Source: Clostridiales bacterium
GTDB lineage: Bacteria > Bacillota > Clostridia > Oscillospirales > Acutalibacteraceae
Length of the DNA: 28,116 nucleotides
Reading direction: 5' to 3'
Assembly: GCA_022791355.1 (NCBI GenBank)
Contig: JAAVYX010000133.1
Location: forward strand, 1 to 28,116
How positions within the stretch are numbered: the stretch's first letter is position 1; each line of letters opens with the position of its first letter. This document shows positions 1 to 8,370 of this stretch, piece by piece. The translations under genes and the position numbers were made by a program. The notes beneath the pieces were generated by a model. That model made no database searches and was not told the origin of the DNA. It saw nothing but the letters and a program-made list of their open reading frames with translations.

Positions 1-1194
1 ATTTTGATGGATCATCTGATGCCGGAGATGGACGGGATACAATGTCTGCACGCGCTTCGCACCCAGCCGGGCGGCCTGTGCCAGGATACGCCTGTGATCG
101 CGCTGACCGCCAATGCGGGCAGCGACAATCAGCTTCTCTATCGGAAGGAGGGCTTCGACGGCTATCTGGCCAAGCCGGTCAGCGGGGCGCTTCTGGAGGC
201 GGCCGTACTGCGTATTTTGCCAAAGAATCTGGTGCAGCTCAGCGAGGAAGCCAATCAGTCCGAAATTGGCAAGGACGTGTTAATTTTTGAGCAGGAGCAA
301 AAACGTCCGCTTATGATCACAACCGACAGCGTGTGCGACCTGCCGGATGCTCTTAAAAAGGAATTTGGTCTTTCGGTATGTCCTTACTATGTCTGTACGG
401 ATGAGGGCCGTTTTCTGGATGAGCTGGAGCTACGGGCGGATGAGCTGCTGTCCCATATGGCGGAAGGGAAAAACGGTATATCCCAGCCTCCTAACGTTGA
501 GGATTATGAAAAGTTTTTTGCGGAGAAACTAACCGAGGCCCAGAATGTGATTCATATTACGATGGCCAGACATGTCAGTGAAGGCTATTATAACGCCTTG
601 GAGGCGGCTAAGTCCTTCGAAAACGTCACGGTGATCGATTCCGGCCATCTTTCCAGCAGTATGGGTTTGGCGGTTTTGTACGCCGCCTCTATGGCCGAGC
701 AGCATGCCACAAAAGCAGAGATTGTGAAGGTTGTGAAAAAGCTCAGGCGTTATATTTCTTCAGACTTTGTCATTGACAGTACCCATATGCTGCATCAAGC
801 GGGACGGATCTCAAAAAGAATCAAGGTGCTTTGCGACGCGCTGCTGCTGCATCCGGTGATTGTGCTGCGAAAAAGCCGGATGGTAGTTGGTGGTGTGGAG
901 ATGGGCGATTTCGCACATGTGGCCAAAAGTTATGTTCGAAAAATATTCAGGGAAGCAAAAGGCATTGACCGGCGTATTCTGTTCATTACATATGCCGGAA
1001 TGGATGAGGAAAAGCTGCAATATCTACAGGAGCTTGTGCGGCAGTATTGCGCTTTCGAAAGGGTTTATCTGCAAAAGGCGTCTTCCGCGATTGCCAGCAA
1101 CTGCGGACCGGGTTCATTCGGCCTGCTGTTTATGAGAAAAAATGATGCGACTCTTTCTCTCTCCCAAGCGTCGAAAACCAACGGAACGGAGTAA
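1..1194 (+). CDS. Receiver domain fused to DegV (fatty-acid-binding) domain, 5' end cut by window
   Basis: The reading frame is open from the first base, so the gene starts outside the window; the first in-frame TTG/ATG at 4/7 are not credible starts because they fall inside the receiver domain. Numbering from base 4, residues 1-75 are the second half of a response-regulator receiver: the phospho-acceptor Asp is D3 (in MDHLMPEMDG), the conserved Thr is T35 (ALTANAG) and the conserved Lys is K57 (YLAKP). After a charged linker (about 76-102), residues 103-390 are a DegV/FakB domain, with TTDSVCDLP, SQPPNVEDY, VIDSGHLSSSMG and AGRISKR motifs. DegV proteins bind a fatty acid that FakA phosphorylates. 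The usual His of the H-x-GPG motif is Asn here (N366, SNCGPGSFG). The missing N-terminus is probably a hybrid histidine kinase (inference). A strong terminator follows at 1339-1372. Confidence 0.88.
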   Translation: MLMDHLMPEMDGIQCLHALRTQPGGLCQDTPVIALTANAGSDNQLLYRKEGFDGYLAKPVSGALLEAAVLRILPKNLVQLSEEANQSEIGKDVLIFEQEQKRPLMITTDSVCDLPDALKKEFGLSVCPYYVCTDEGRFLDELELRADELLSHMAEGKNGISQPPNVEDYEKFFAEKLTEAQNVIHITMARHVSEGYYNALEAAKSFENVTVIDSGHLSSSMGLAVLYAASMAEQHATKAEIVKVVKKLRRYISSDFVIDSTHMLHQAGRISKRIKVLCDALLLHPVIVLRKSRMVVGGVEMGDFAHVAKSYVRKIFREAKGIDRRILFITYAGMDEEKLQYLQELVRQYCAFERVYLQKASSAIASNCGPGSFGLLFMRKNDATLSLSQASKTNGTE

Positions 1195-1338
1195 GACTTT
1201 GCCGGAATTGACAGACGCGAGCACAGAAAAAGCAGCTGCTGCGCACAGAGTTATGGGAGGGGAGAAAAAGCCGGATGCGCATGAATCGACCGGAATAGCT
1301 TTGCGCAATGTACATAATGATGGGTATAGCGAGCTTGA

Positions 1339-1372
1339 GAAAGAGGCGGCAGATGCCGCCTCTTTCTTTTTT
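1339..1372 (+). terminator. Intrinsic terminator of the receiver-DegV gene
   Basis: A perfect 12-bp stem (GAAAGAGGCGGC at 1339-1350, GCCGCCTCTTTC at 1355-1366) closes a four-base AGAT loop and runs straight into six T residues. It lies 145 bases after the stop codon on the same strand. Confidence 0.9.
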
Positions 1373-1406
1373 GGAAAAGAGAAAACCCCTGGTAAGAACC
1401 AGGGGT
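1373..1406 (-). terminator. Intrinsic terminator for the minus-strand DUF4886 gene
   Basis: A 9-bp perfect dyad (ACCCCTGGT at 1385-1393, ACCAGGGGT at 1398-1406) with a four-base loop. Read on the minus strand it is followed by TTTCTCTTTTCC. It lies about 90 bases past the stop of the minus-strand gene. Confidence 0.7.
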
Positions 1407-1496
1407 AAAGGTCTCGGCGCCGGTCGGTAAGGCATATGGTCCCTTTATAGCCGCAGCCGCTTGCCCGGTTCGCCGGACTTGCGCGCTGCGGGTTGC

Positions 1497-2372
1497 CTAT
1501 AGCGTTTTTTTGTATGAGGAAGTCGTTACCGTAAAGGGATGGACCAGAGCTTCCTCTACCGCCTCCCGGACAGCCGGCAGATAGGCGGCCGGCAGCTCGG
1601 TTTGATCCGGGGTCCAGTCAAGCTGACCGGCCGGCCAGCCGGTCAGCCCGCGCAGCCAGGTCAGCCCGGCCGTATACCGGCCCAAATAATAGCTGAGATG
1701 ATAGCCGTCCCGGGTCAGGGTGTCTCCCAGAAAACTGGTTCGCAGGTTCTGCACAGCGGATCCAGTAGGGACGACGTACTGAATATGAGGATTGCGCAGA
1801 ACCGTATTCTGCACGGTGGAGGCAATGGCTCGATACATAGCGGACTGATCCCGGCCGTACCGGTCGAAATCCCCGTGGCCGCTGTCCTGCTGATAGGCCC
1901 AAGTCATATGCCAGCCTAGCCGGGCGGCTGGCCGTGCCGACCGGACGTATTCGCTCAAAAAGGACAGAAGGTCGGCGCCGCCGGCCGTGAAGCTGGCGGG
2001 GTCGCCGCTGCGCCCGCTGACCTGCTGGAGAGTGATAAAGTCCCAATCCTCATCCATGAGGCCTTGGGACACGCTGAAGGGGTTGCCGCCCTCGGCGGCA
2101 GATTCTCCCGAATGGGTCCAGACGCCGCCGGTTTGCCGGGAGATTTTTTGGTAATCATAAGCCTTAGCGTCGGCGCGGATATTGTCCGCATGACGCTGTA
2201 AGGAGCAGCCGCCGATGTAGAGGTTGGCCAAAACCACCTCCGTACCGCCGCAGCGGATGGCCAGATCGTACAGCCAGCGCAGCGCGTCCTCGCTGAAGCT
2301 GTTGCCAATGGCCAATATTTTCAGCGGCTTTTGCTGCGGCCAGCTGCCGATACCATTCTTCGTATTCTTCAT
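1497..2372 (-). CDS. DUF4886 family, SGNH-hydrolase-like protein
   Basis: 291 residues with no signal peptide or membrane segment. It fits the DUF4886 family, which resembles SGNH/GDSL esterases. The block-I-like motif AIGNSFS (G23, N24, S25) provides the probable Ser nucleophile, and a D-x-x-H motif near the C-terminus (D222-G-Y-H225) would supply the Asp and His of the triad. LYIGGCSLQRH and WDFITLQQVSG are the family's other recognisable blocks. DUF4886 proteins are often linked to polysaccharide utilisation and may deacylate glycans, but the substrate is not known. ATG at 2372 follows a weak AAGGCGGG site. A promoter is visible at 2403-2431 and a terminator at 1373-1406, so it is probably transcribed alone. 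Not N-terminally exported, so any glycan substrate would be met in the cytoplasm. Confidence 0.85.
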   Translation of the reverse strand: MKNTKNGIGSWPQQKPLKILAIGNSFSEDALRWLYDLAIRCGGTEVVLANLYIGGCSLQRHADNIRADAKAYDYQKISRQTGGVWTHSGESAAEGGNPFSVSQGLMDEDWDFITLQQVSGRSGDPASFTAGGADLLSFLSEYVRSARPAARLGWHMTWAYQQDSGHGDFDRYGRDQSAMYRAIASTVQNTVLRNPHIQYVVPTGSAVQNLRTSFLGDTLTRDGYHLSYYLGRYTAGLTWLRGLTGWPAGQLDWTPDQTELPAAYLPAVREAVEEALVHPFTVTTSSYKKTL

Positions 2373-2402
2373 ATACCCGCCTTCTCTCGTCGGAATATCT
2401 GC

Positions 2403-2431
2403 ATTATAGTATGATACGCGCCCAGCGGCAA
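2403..2431 (-). promoter_or_regulatory. SigmaA-type promoter for the DUF4886 gene
   Basis: On the minus strand, TTGCCG (2431-2426) is followed by 17 bases and a perfect TATAAT (2408-2403). It lies about 30 bases upstream of the ATG at 2372, which leaves a short leader. Confidence 0.65.
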
Positions 2432-2500
2432 GAGTTTGCTTTATATTTTTATAGATTGTCGAAGATAATCCAGCCGTTTTTGGCTGTCTGAGATAGATGT

Positions 2501-2920
2501 CTCGCGCCGGATTTCCTTTTACTTGCTTTCCTGCTCCTCAATGACTGCCTGTTTTTCTCTTGCTTCCCGTACAAAAAAGCTGTCACTTACCTCACAACTA
2601 TCGGCGGATAAGTGAAAGATACCCGGCTAAAGCGCAGAGCAGAGGCGGCGGGAGGAGTTCATAGACCAAGTTATTCTTATATCCCGCCGGGCCGCCGAGA
2701 GGCCGCAAAGTTCCCGGCTAAAAATAAGAACCATTTTTGAGCTTCTTGAGTGATTAACAGACGCTACTTGCTGCATATATGGCGAAACGAGCGCGCCGCG
2801 AGGCTGCGGGGCGGCAACCCTCGCGAGCGTGTTTCTCCCCTTCTTTTGCCGCTAAACAAAAGAAGGGGTCGCGTTACTAGATTCGGTAAGGAAGAATCTA
2901 TAAAAGGAAATCCGGCGCGA
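2501..2920. repeat. Outward-facing inverted repeat pair, element 1
   Basis: The core AAAAGGAAATCCGGCGCGA is present exactly at 2902-2920 (plus) and 2502-2520 (minus), a perfect 19-base match in inverted orientation 380 bases apart. Both copies point outward. Similar pairs occur at 8421-8790 and 16301-16574. The interior carries no gene and I see no similarity between the interiors of the three pairs. Confidence 0.75.
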
Positions 2921-3140
2921 AATCTCTCTTCCCGCTAAACAAAGAAAATTTGCAAACCATCCCCCCAGTCAAACAATAAAGACAGAAAAAATCTAAAACG
3001 GACCTTCCTGCGTATGGACTGAAGCGGCCTCTGACAAGCTATAGATATCTATATGAACGTCCTTTGAATCTTCTGACGTCCCGGCGCTGGCGGCCGCGAC
3101 GCTAAAGCGCCTCTGATTGCTTCCGCAAGGGACGCTTCTA

Positions 3141-3248
3141 GAGGTTTGGCCGAGGGCCAAACCGGGAACGCCAGATAGAGGTTTGGCCGAGGGCCAAACC
3201 GGGAACGCCAGATAGAGGTTTGGCCAAGGGCCAAACCGGGAACGCCAG
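3141..3248. repeat. Three tandem copies of a 37-base repeat with an internal dyad
   Basis: Units start at 3141, 3178 and 3215. The first two are identical; the third has one G-to-A change in the loop and stops after 34 bases. Each unit contains GGTTTGGCC and GGCCAAACC separated by three bases, so each can form a 9-bp hairpin; the rest of the unit is the direct spacer GGGAACGCCAGATAGA. It lies about 380 bases upstream of glgB. Confidence 0.92.
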
Positions 3249-3502
3249 TGCGAAGCTCTGGAGGGCCTGGCGAAAAGTTACGCAAAGCGTGTAAAAAGCG
3301 CCGGCATAGGCCTGCTAAAACCTTCAAAAGGCAAAGCCTAGTTGCTTTTTACAAAAATCTCGCGGCATACGCGAGACGGCCGCCGCATACTATGTATATA
3401 CGGCGCTTGGCCCCTGCATGGACCATAAATGCTTCTTCAACCCATAAATCGGGAATTTCATCCAGAAAAGCGGGCGGTTCGTGGTGAAGTTGCACCGCCT
3501 TA

Positions 3503-3534
3503 TTGTTTGTTTTTCACAAAAGAAATGATAGAAT
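3503..3534 (+). promoter_or_regulatory. Candidate distal promoter of glgB
   Basis: A TTGTTT box (3507-3512; a second overlapping copy at 3503-3508) stands 16 bases before TAGAAT (3529-3534), in AT-rich DNA that contrasts with the GC-rich repeats upstream. It is about 95 bases before the glgB start. Confidence 0.35.
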
Positions 3535-3571
3535 TATTACGTTCTATTTCTAGGAAATTACCAAAAATCTA

Positions 3572-3600
3572 TTGCATAAAAATGGACGGTTTGGTAAAAT
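3572..3600 (+). promoter_or_regulatory. Probable promoter of glgB
   Basis: TTGCAT (3572-3577), a 17-base spacer, and TAAAAT (3595-3600). It ends 27 bases before the glgB ATG at 3628, a tight but workable leader that contains the AAGGAAGGGA ribosome site. Confidence 0.55.
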
Positions 3601-3627
3601 TGTAATAAAGAAAATTAAGGAAGGGAG

Positions 3628-5670
3628 ATGCCCCCTTTGTATACTTCAACCGAGGGTCTGCCTAAAGTCCTCTTTCATGAGGGGAAGAATTATCGGTCCT
3701 ATGATTATATGGGCGCGCATTTCTGTAAAAGGGAAGGGATGGACGGTGTCGTCTTCCGGGTCTGGGCGCCCAACGCCCAGCGGGTTTCGGTTGTGGGAGA
3801 CTTTAACGAGTGGAACACCGCCGCCGATCCCATGACGAGAATTACCGACGGCGGCGTCTGGGAGGGCTTTGTGCCTGGCCTGGCCGTCTATAATCTGTAC
3901 AAATACTGCGTGACCACCCCGGACGGGGAGGAACGGATGAAAAGCGATCCCTTTGCTTTTCATACCGAGACCCCGCCGGGCAACGCCTCTAAAATATACG
4001 AGCTGGGCGGCTACGAATGGCAGGACGGGGCCTGGCAGGCCGAAAAGCAAAACCGGCCTATTTACGACGCGCCGGTGAATATTTACGAGGTGCATGCCGG
4101 GTCCTGGCGGCAGTATGCGGACGGCAGCCGGTTCGACTATGTGAAGCTGGCGGAAGAGCTGGCGGACTACGTCAAGGAGATGGGGTATACCCACGTGGAG
4201 CTGATGCCTATTACCGAGTACCCTTATGACGGATCCTGGGGATATCAGGTTTCAGGCTATTTCGCCCCCACCTCCCGGTACGGTACGCCCCACGACTTTA
4301 TGAAGTTTGTGGATATCATGCACCAGCAGGGCGTCGGCGTGATTCTGGACTGGGTGCCCGCTCACTTCCCCAAGGACGGCTACGGCCTCTATCATTTTGA
4401 CGGCGGACCCTGCTACGAGTACGCCGACCCCCGCAAGGGCGAGCACAAGGAATGGGGCACCGTGGTCTTTGACTACGGCCGGGCCGAGGTCATCAGCTTT
4501 TTGGCCTCCAGCGCTCTGTTTTGGTTGGAGTATTACCATGTGGACGGCCTGCGGGTAGACGCCGTGGCCTCCATGCTGTATCTGGACTACAACCGCCGGG
4601 ACGGGGAATGGCTTCCCAATATCTACGGCGGCAAGGAAAACCTGGAGGCCATCGATTTTCTCCGGCAGGTCAACGAGGCGGTGTTTAAGGAGTTCCCCGC
4701 GGCCCTGATGATCGCCGAGGAGTCCACCGCCTGGCCTATGGTGTCCAAGCCCACCTACATGGGCGGGCTTGGCTTCAACTTCAAATGGAATATGGGCTGG
4801 ATGAACGACATGATGCGGTATATGTCCTTAGACCCCATCCACCGCAAGTTCAATCACGACTCCCTGACCTTGTCCTTCTTCTACGCCGTCAGCGAAAACT
4901 ATATCCGGCCCATCTCCCACGACGAGGTGGTGCATGGCAAATGCTCCTTAATCAATAAGATGCCGGGGGACTACGAGCAGAAGTTTGCGGGACTGCGGGC
5001 CTTCTTCGCCTACATGATGGCCCATCCCGGCAAAAAGCTCATGTTTATGGGGCAGGAGTTCGCCCAGTTTATCGAGTGGAACTACGAGCAGGAGCTGGAT
5101 TGGCTGCTGCTTAGCTTCGACCGGCACCGGCAGATGCAGGACATGGTGAAAAGACTTAACCGCTTTTATCTGGATACTCCCGCCTTCTGGGAGGTGGATT
5201 ACTCTTGGGAAGGCTTTTCCTGGATTGCCAACGACGACAATGAGCAGAGCGTCATCGCCTTCCGGCGTATGGATCAGAAGGGCAATGAGATTGTGGCGGT
5301 CTGCAACTTTGTACCGGTGGAGCGGGAGAGTTACCGGATCGGTTCGCCCATTGCAGGCAGCTACGAGGTGGTTTTCAATACCGACGATACGGCCTTCGGC
5401 GGTCAAGGGCGGGGAGATAAGGGAAAAATCTCCACCGAGGACGAACCCATGCACGGCTTTGAGCAGTCTATCGTTCTGCACCTGCCGCCCCTGTCAGTGC
5501 TCTATTTAAAGGGCACTGCCAAAAAGACGCCGCCTAAAGCGGTTGGTTCCGGCGGCAAGCCGGCGGCGCGGGGACGAAAAAAGGCCGCGGCTCCGGCGGT
5601 CAAGGAGCTGCCGGCCGGCGGACAGCCCGCTCCCAGAAAGCGGGGCCGGCCGCCCAAGAATCCCAAGTAA
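3628..5670 (+). CDS. glgB: 1,4-alpha-glucan branching enzyme GlgB with a basic C-terminal tail
   Basis: Makes the alpha-1,6 branches of glycogen by cutting and re-joining alpha-1,4 chains. 680 residues. An N-terminal CBM48-type beta-sandwich (about 37-125, VFRVWAPNAQRVSVVGDFNEW) precedes a GH13 barrel. The catalytic residues are visible: nucleophile D311 (GLRVDAVASM), acid/base E364 (MIAEEST) and D432 (ISHDEVVHGK). A beta-rich C-terminal domain ends at LYLKG (625-629). It is followed by an unusual 51-residue Lys/Ala/Pro/Gly-rich tail (630-680) ending in RKRGRPPK (670-677), which matches the AT-hook core G-R-P. The ATG at 3628 follows AAGGAAGGGA. First gene of the glycogen locus; glgC begins 302 bases downstream on the same strand. 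The enzyme family is certain; the role of the tail is unknown. Confidence 0.97.
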   Translation: MPPLYTSTEGLPKVLFHEGKNYRSYDYMGAHFCKREGMDGVVFRVWAPNAQRVSVVGDFNEWNTAADPMTRITDGGVWEGFVPGLAVYNLYKYCVTTPDGEERMKSDPFAFHTETPPGNASKIYELGGYEWQDGAWQAEKQNRPIYDAPVNIYEVHAGSWRQYADGSRFDYVKLAEELADYVKEMGYTHVELMPITEYPYDGSWGYQVSGYFAPTSRYGTPHDFMKFVDIMHQQGVGVILDWVPAHFPKDGYGLYHFDGGPCYEYADPRKGEHKEWGTVVFDYGRAEVISFLASSALFWLEYYHVDGLRVDAVASMLYLDYNRRDGEWLPNIYGGKENLEAIDFLRQVNEAVFKEFPAALMIAEESTAWPMVSKPTYMGGLGFNFKWNMGWMNDMMRYMSLDPIHRKFNHDSLTLSFFYAVSENYIRPISHDEVVHGKCSLINKMPGDYEQKFAGLRAFFAYMMAHPGKKLMFMGQEFAQFIEWNYEQELDWLLLSFDRHRQMQDMVKRLNRFYLDTPAFWEVDYSWEGFSWIANDDNEQSVIAFRRMDQKGNEIVAVCNFVPVERESYRIGSPIAGSYEVVFNTDDTAFGGQGRGDKGKISTEDEPMHGFEQSIVLHLPPLSVLYLKGTAKKTPPKAVGSGGKPAARGRKKAAAPAVKELPAGGQPAPRKRGRPPKNPK

Positions 5671-5972
5671 GCTTTTGGCAGTCCGCGTACGGCGAACGGA
5701 ATCCGCTTAAGGCGCGGGAAGCAGTCCGGCGGCGTTATGCGCCGGCCGGGCCGGTACGGGCGAGGACTGTCCGTAAAGAACAGCGGAAGGACAAGGGCGC
5801 GGGAAAGGCCATGTGCAAAAATGCGGAGCGGCTTTCGCCGCCCTGCGAAACATACAGTGAATCGGCCGGTTTTCGGCTGTATCCAGCATATATCAAACCG
5901 GCAAAAGGGACGGCGGCGCCGTCGCCGGGCCGCTGGGAAGCGGCTGCCGGATCAGGTAAGGAGAGTGTTTCC
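5671..5972. other. glgB-glgC gap, no gene called
   Basis: 302 GC-rich bases. An open frame continues upstream of glgC from 5811, but the extra 54 codons have no family similarity, and a clear ribosome site lies just before the ATG at 5973. I see no terminator or clear promoter here, so glgB and glgC may be co-transcribed. Confidence 0.6.
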
Positions 5973-7193
5973 ATGCGGAAAATAGAATGTGTGGCCATGC
6001 TGCTGGCCGGCGGTCAGGGCAGCCGGCTGGGCGTTTTGACCCAAAAAATGGCCAAACCCGCCGTACCCTACGGCGGCAAATACCGTATCATCGATTTTCC
6101 ACTATCCAACTGCATCAATTCGGGCATCAATACGGTTGGGGTCCTGACCCAGTATCAGCCCCTGGAGCTCAACGACTATGTGGGCTCGGGCAAGCCCTGG
6201 GATTTGGACCGTATGAACGGCGGCGTGCATATCCTGCCGCCCTATCAAAAGAGCAAGGGCGGAGACTGGTATAAGGGCACGGCCAACGCTATCTATCAGA
6301 ACATCCCCTTCATCGAGCGATACAATCCCGAATACGTGCTGGTGCTTTCGGGCGATCACATTTACAAGATGGATTACGCCAAGATGATCGCCCGGCATAA
6401 AAAGACAGGAGCCGACTGTACCATCGCCGTACTGGAGGTGCCTATGGAGGAGGCCTCCCGCTTCGGCATCATGAACTGTCGGGAGGACGGCAGCATTTAT
6501 GAATTTGAAGAAAAGCCCAAGAATCCCAAGAGCAATCTGGCATCCATGGGCATATACGTATTCAGCTGGAAAAAACTGAAGTATTACCTGGAGCAGGATG
6601 AGCAGACCAAGGGATCGGCCAACGACTTCGGCAAGAACATCATTCCCAATATGCTACGGGATAAGCAGAAAATGGTGGTGTACCATTTCGCGGATTACTG
6701 GAAGGACGTGGGCACCATCGACTCTCTTTGGGAGGCCAATCTGGACCTGCTCAATCCTAAGGTCAAGCTGGATCTTTCGGAGGACAGATGGCGCATCTTT
6801 TCCCGTTCGCCCGCGGCGCCGCCCCAGTATATCGCCGACACGGCCCATGTGCAGAATTCCCTGATTACCGAGGGCTGTTCGGTCTACGGCGAGGTGGACT
6901 TCTCGGTGCTCTTCGACAATGTGATTATAGAGGAAGGGGCCGAGGTGAAGGACTCTGTGGTTATGCCCGGCGCCCGGATTTGCAGCGGCGCGTCGGTTCA
7001 GTACGCCATCATAGGCGAGGGCGCGGTCATCGAGTCGGGCGCCAAGGTAGGGGAACGTCCGGAAAAAACCTCCGATCTGTCCCAATGGGGCGTGGCGGTG
7101 GTAGGCCCCAGGCTTACTGTAGGCGAAAAGGCCGTAGTGGAGCCCAAGGCCATGCTGGAAAAAAATCTTGCGGGAGGTGAGAGAGCATGCTGA
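5973..7193 (+). CDS. glgC: Glucose-1-phosphate adenylyltransferase, catalytic subunit
   Basis: Makes ADP-glucose and pyrophosphate from ATP and glucose-1-phosphate, the committed step of glycogen synthesis. 406 residues from ATG 5973, preceded by AAGGAGA at 5958-5964; the frame is open to 5811 but earlier codons do not match the family. The nucleotidyltransferase motifs are all present: LLAGGQGSRL (10-19), GKYRIIDFPLSN (35-46), KGTANAIYQN (101-110), the metal-binding Asp D128 in SGDHIYKMDY, FEEKPKNPKS, and KDVGTIDSLWEANLDLL. The C-terminal third is a left-handed beta-helix of hexapeptide repeats. Its end overlaps the start of glgD by 7 bases, implying translational coupling and a GlgC/GlgD heteromer as in other Firmicutes. 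Confidence 0.97.
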   Translation: MRKIECVAMLLAGGQGSRLGVLTQKMAKPAVPYGGKYRIIDFPLSNCINSGINTVGVLTQYQPLELNDYVGSGKPWDLDRMNGGVHILPPYQKSKGGDWYKGTANAIYQNIPFIERYNPEYVLVLSGDHIYKMDYAKMIARHKKTGADCTIAVLEVPMEEASRFGIMNCREDGSIYEFEEKPKNPKSNLASMGIYVFSWKKLKYYLEQDEQTKGSANDFGKNIIPNMLRDKQKMVVYHFADYWKDVGTIDSLWEANLDLLNPKVKLDLSEDRWRIFSRSPAAPPQYIADTAHVQNSLITEGCSVYGEVDFSVLFDNVIIEEGAEVKDSVVMPGARICSGASVQYAIIGEGAVIESGAKVGERPEKTSDLSQWGVAVVGPRLTVGEKAVVEPKAMLEKNLAGGERAC

Positions 7194-8305
7194 GCAACCA
7201 GGCTATGGGTATCATTTTTTCCAATTCACACGACGATTTGATCCGGGAGCTGACCGAGATTCGATCCATGGGCTCCATTCCCTATGGCGGCCGTTACCGT
7301 TTGGTGGACTTTTCCCTGTCCAATCTGGTAAACGCCGGCATTTCCAAGGTGGGCATCATCACAAAGGCCAATTATCAGTCCCTTATGGATCATCTGGGCA
7401 GCGGCAAGCCCTGGGATCTGGACCGGAAAAAGGGCGGGCTGTACATTCTGCCGCCCTACGGCAACGTGGACACGGGAGTTTATACCGGCCATGTGGACGC
7501 GTTGGCCGGTGTGCTGGGATTTTTGGAGCGTTCGGTGGAAAAATATGCGGTGCTCTGCGACTCGGACGTCGTCTCCAACATCGACCTGGTTCCCATGATG
7601 GAGGCCCACCTCGAAAAGCAGGCTGACGTATCCATCGCCTATAAGCGCGGCCGTCTACCCAAAAATCACCGGGACATCATGTCCTTCTCTTTCCACGACA
7701 GCGGCCGGGTGCGGGATATCGAGCTTTCGCAAAACATGGAGGGGGAATGCGACTTTTCCCTGGATATCATGATTATCGAGCGGGAGCTGCTCATCCGTCT
7801 GGTCAAGGAGGCCACGGCGCGCAGCCTGACCAGCCTGGGCCGGGATATTTTCCAGCACCGGGTAGACGATCTGCGGATTTTTGGCTGGGAGGTAACTAGC
7901 TACGTGGCGGTTATGGACTGTATCGGCGCTTATGTAAAGTCCAATATGGACCTGCTGCAGGCCGATGTCCGGACCCAGCTCTTTGCAAGAGAGCGGCCGG
8001 TCTATACCAAGACTCGGGACGATATGCCCACCAAGTACGGACTGGGCTCATCAGTGAAAAATTCCGTTATCGCCGACGGCTGCTGCATTGAGGGCCGGGT
8101 GGAAAACTGTATTCTTTTCCGGGGCGTCAAGGTGCATAAGGGGGCGGCGTTGCGCAACTGTATTATTATGCAGGACAGCACAATCGGCGAGAACGCCCGT
8201 CTTTCCTACGTGACCACTGATAAGCAGGTTCTTGTAACCAGCGGCCGGGTGCTCACCGGAGCGGAGTCTTACCCTATCTTCATTCGTAAACAGACCTCGG
8301 TGTGA
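7187..8305 (+). CDS. glgD: GlgD, regulatory partner of glucose-1-phosphate adenylyltransferase
   Basis: 372 residues, homologous to GlgC over its whole length but lacking the catalytic signature: the glycine-rich AGGQGSRL loop is replaced by NSHDDLIREL, and SGDHIYKMDY by LCDSDVVSNID. It keeps the fold-defining PYGGRYRLVDFSLSNLVNAGI and GSGKPWDLDRKKGGLYILPPY blocks and the C-terminal beta-helix. In Firmicutes GlgD has little activity by itself and modulates GlgC in a mixed tetramer. ATG 7187 follows GGGAGGTGAGA and overlaps glgC by 7 bases. A terminator stands at 8371-8410, closing the glgBCD unit before glgA. Confidence 0.95.
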   Translation: MLSNQAMGIIFSNSHDDLIRELTEIRSMGSIPYGGRYRLVDFSLSNLVNAGISKVGIITKANYQSLMDHLGSGKPWDLDRKKGGLYILPPYGNVDTGVYTGHVDALAGVLGFLERSVEKYAVLCDSDVVSNIDLVPMMEAHLEKQADVSIAYKRGRLPKNHRDIMSFSFHDSGRVRDIELSQNMEGECDFSLDIMIIERELLIRLVKEATARSLTSLGRDIFQHRVDDLRIFGWEVTSYVAVMDCIGAYVKSNMDLLQADVRTQLFARERPVYTKTRDDMPTKYGLGSSVKNSVIADGCCIEGRVENCILFRGVKVHKGAALRNCIIMQDSTIGENARLSYVTTDKQVLVTSGRVLTGAESYPIFIRKQTSV

Positions 8306-8370
8306 TCTGCGCAAAGCATATATATTGCGCGGGTCTTAATGCGCCGAAATAATTGATAAGTTTTTTATTA

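Larger units (their letters stand above)
1195..1496. other. Gap between two convergent genes, holding two terminators
   Basis: This 302-base gap separates the plus-strand receiver-DegV gene from the minus-strand DUF4886 gene. It holds one intrinsic terminator for each strand. The open frame 1142-1408 that crosses it starts inside the DegV gene, ends in the terminators and has no family character, so I do not call it. Nothing else is visible from 1410 to 1496. Confidence 0.7.
2373..3627. other. 1.25-kb gene-free region with several repeat types
   Basis: No credible gene is present; the short open frames (for example 2750-2938 plus and 3049-3327 minus) lack ribosome sites and the second is only a translation of the 37-base tandem repeat. 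The region holds, in order: the DUF4886 promoter (2403-2431), an outward-facing repeat pair (2501-2920), a module shared with another gap (3095-3114, matching 26709-26730 in inverse orientation), a three-copy 37-base repeat (3141-3248) and two candidate glgB promoters (3503-3534, 3572-3600). Confidence 0.75.

Noticed and set aside
2501..2920. Classical insertion sequence
   Set aside because: The interior has no transposase-like frame and the interiors of the three pairs do not resemble each other, so only the ends can be reported as repeats.
3141..3248. CRISPR array
   Set aside because: The repeat period is 37 bases with no variable spacer: the whole unit is repeated head to tail. There are no cas genes.
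3049..3327. 92-codon minus-strand frame with repeated Phe-Pro-Val-Trp-Pro motif
   Set aside because: It is a translation of the 37-base tandem repeat with no ribosome site or family similarity.
5811..5972. Upstream start of glgC giving a 460-residue protein
   Set aside because: The additional 54 residues do not resemble the family N-terminus, and AAGGAGA sits 9 bases before the ATG at 5973.
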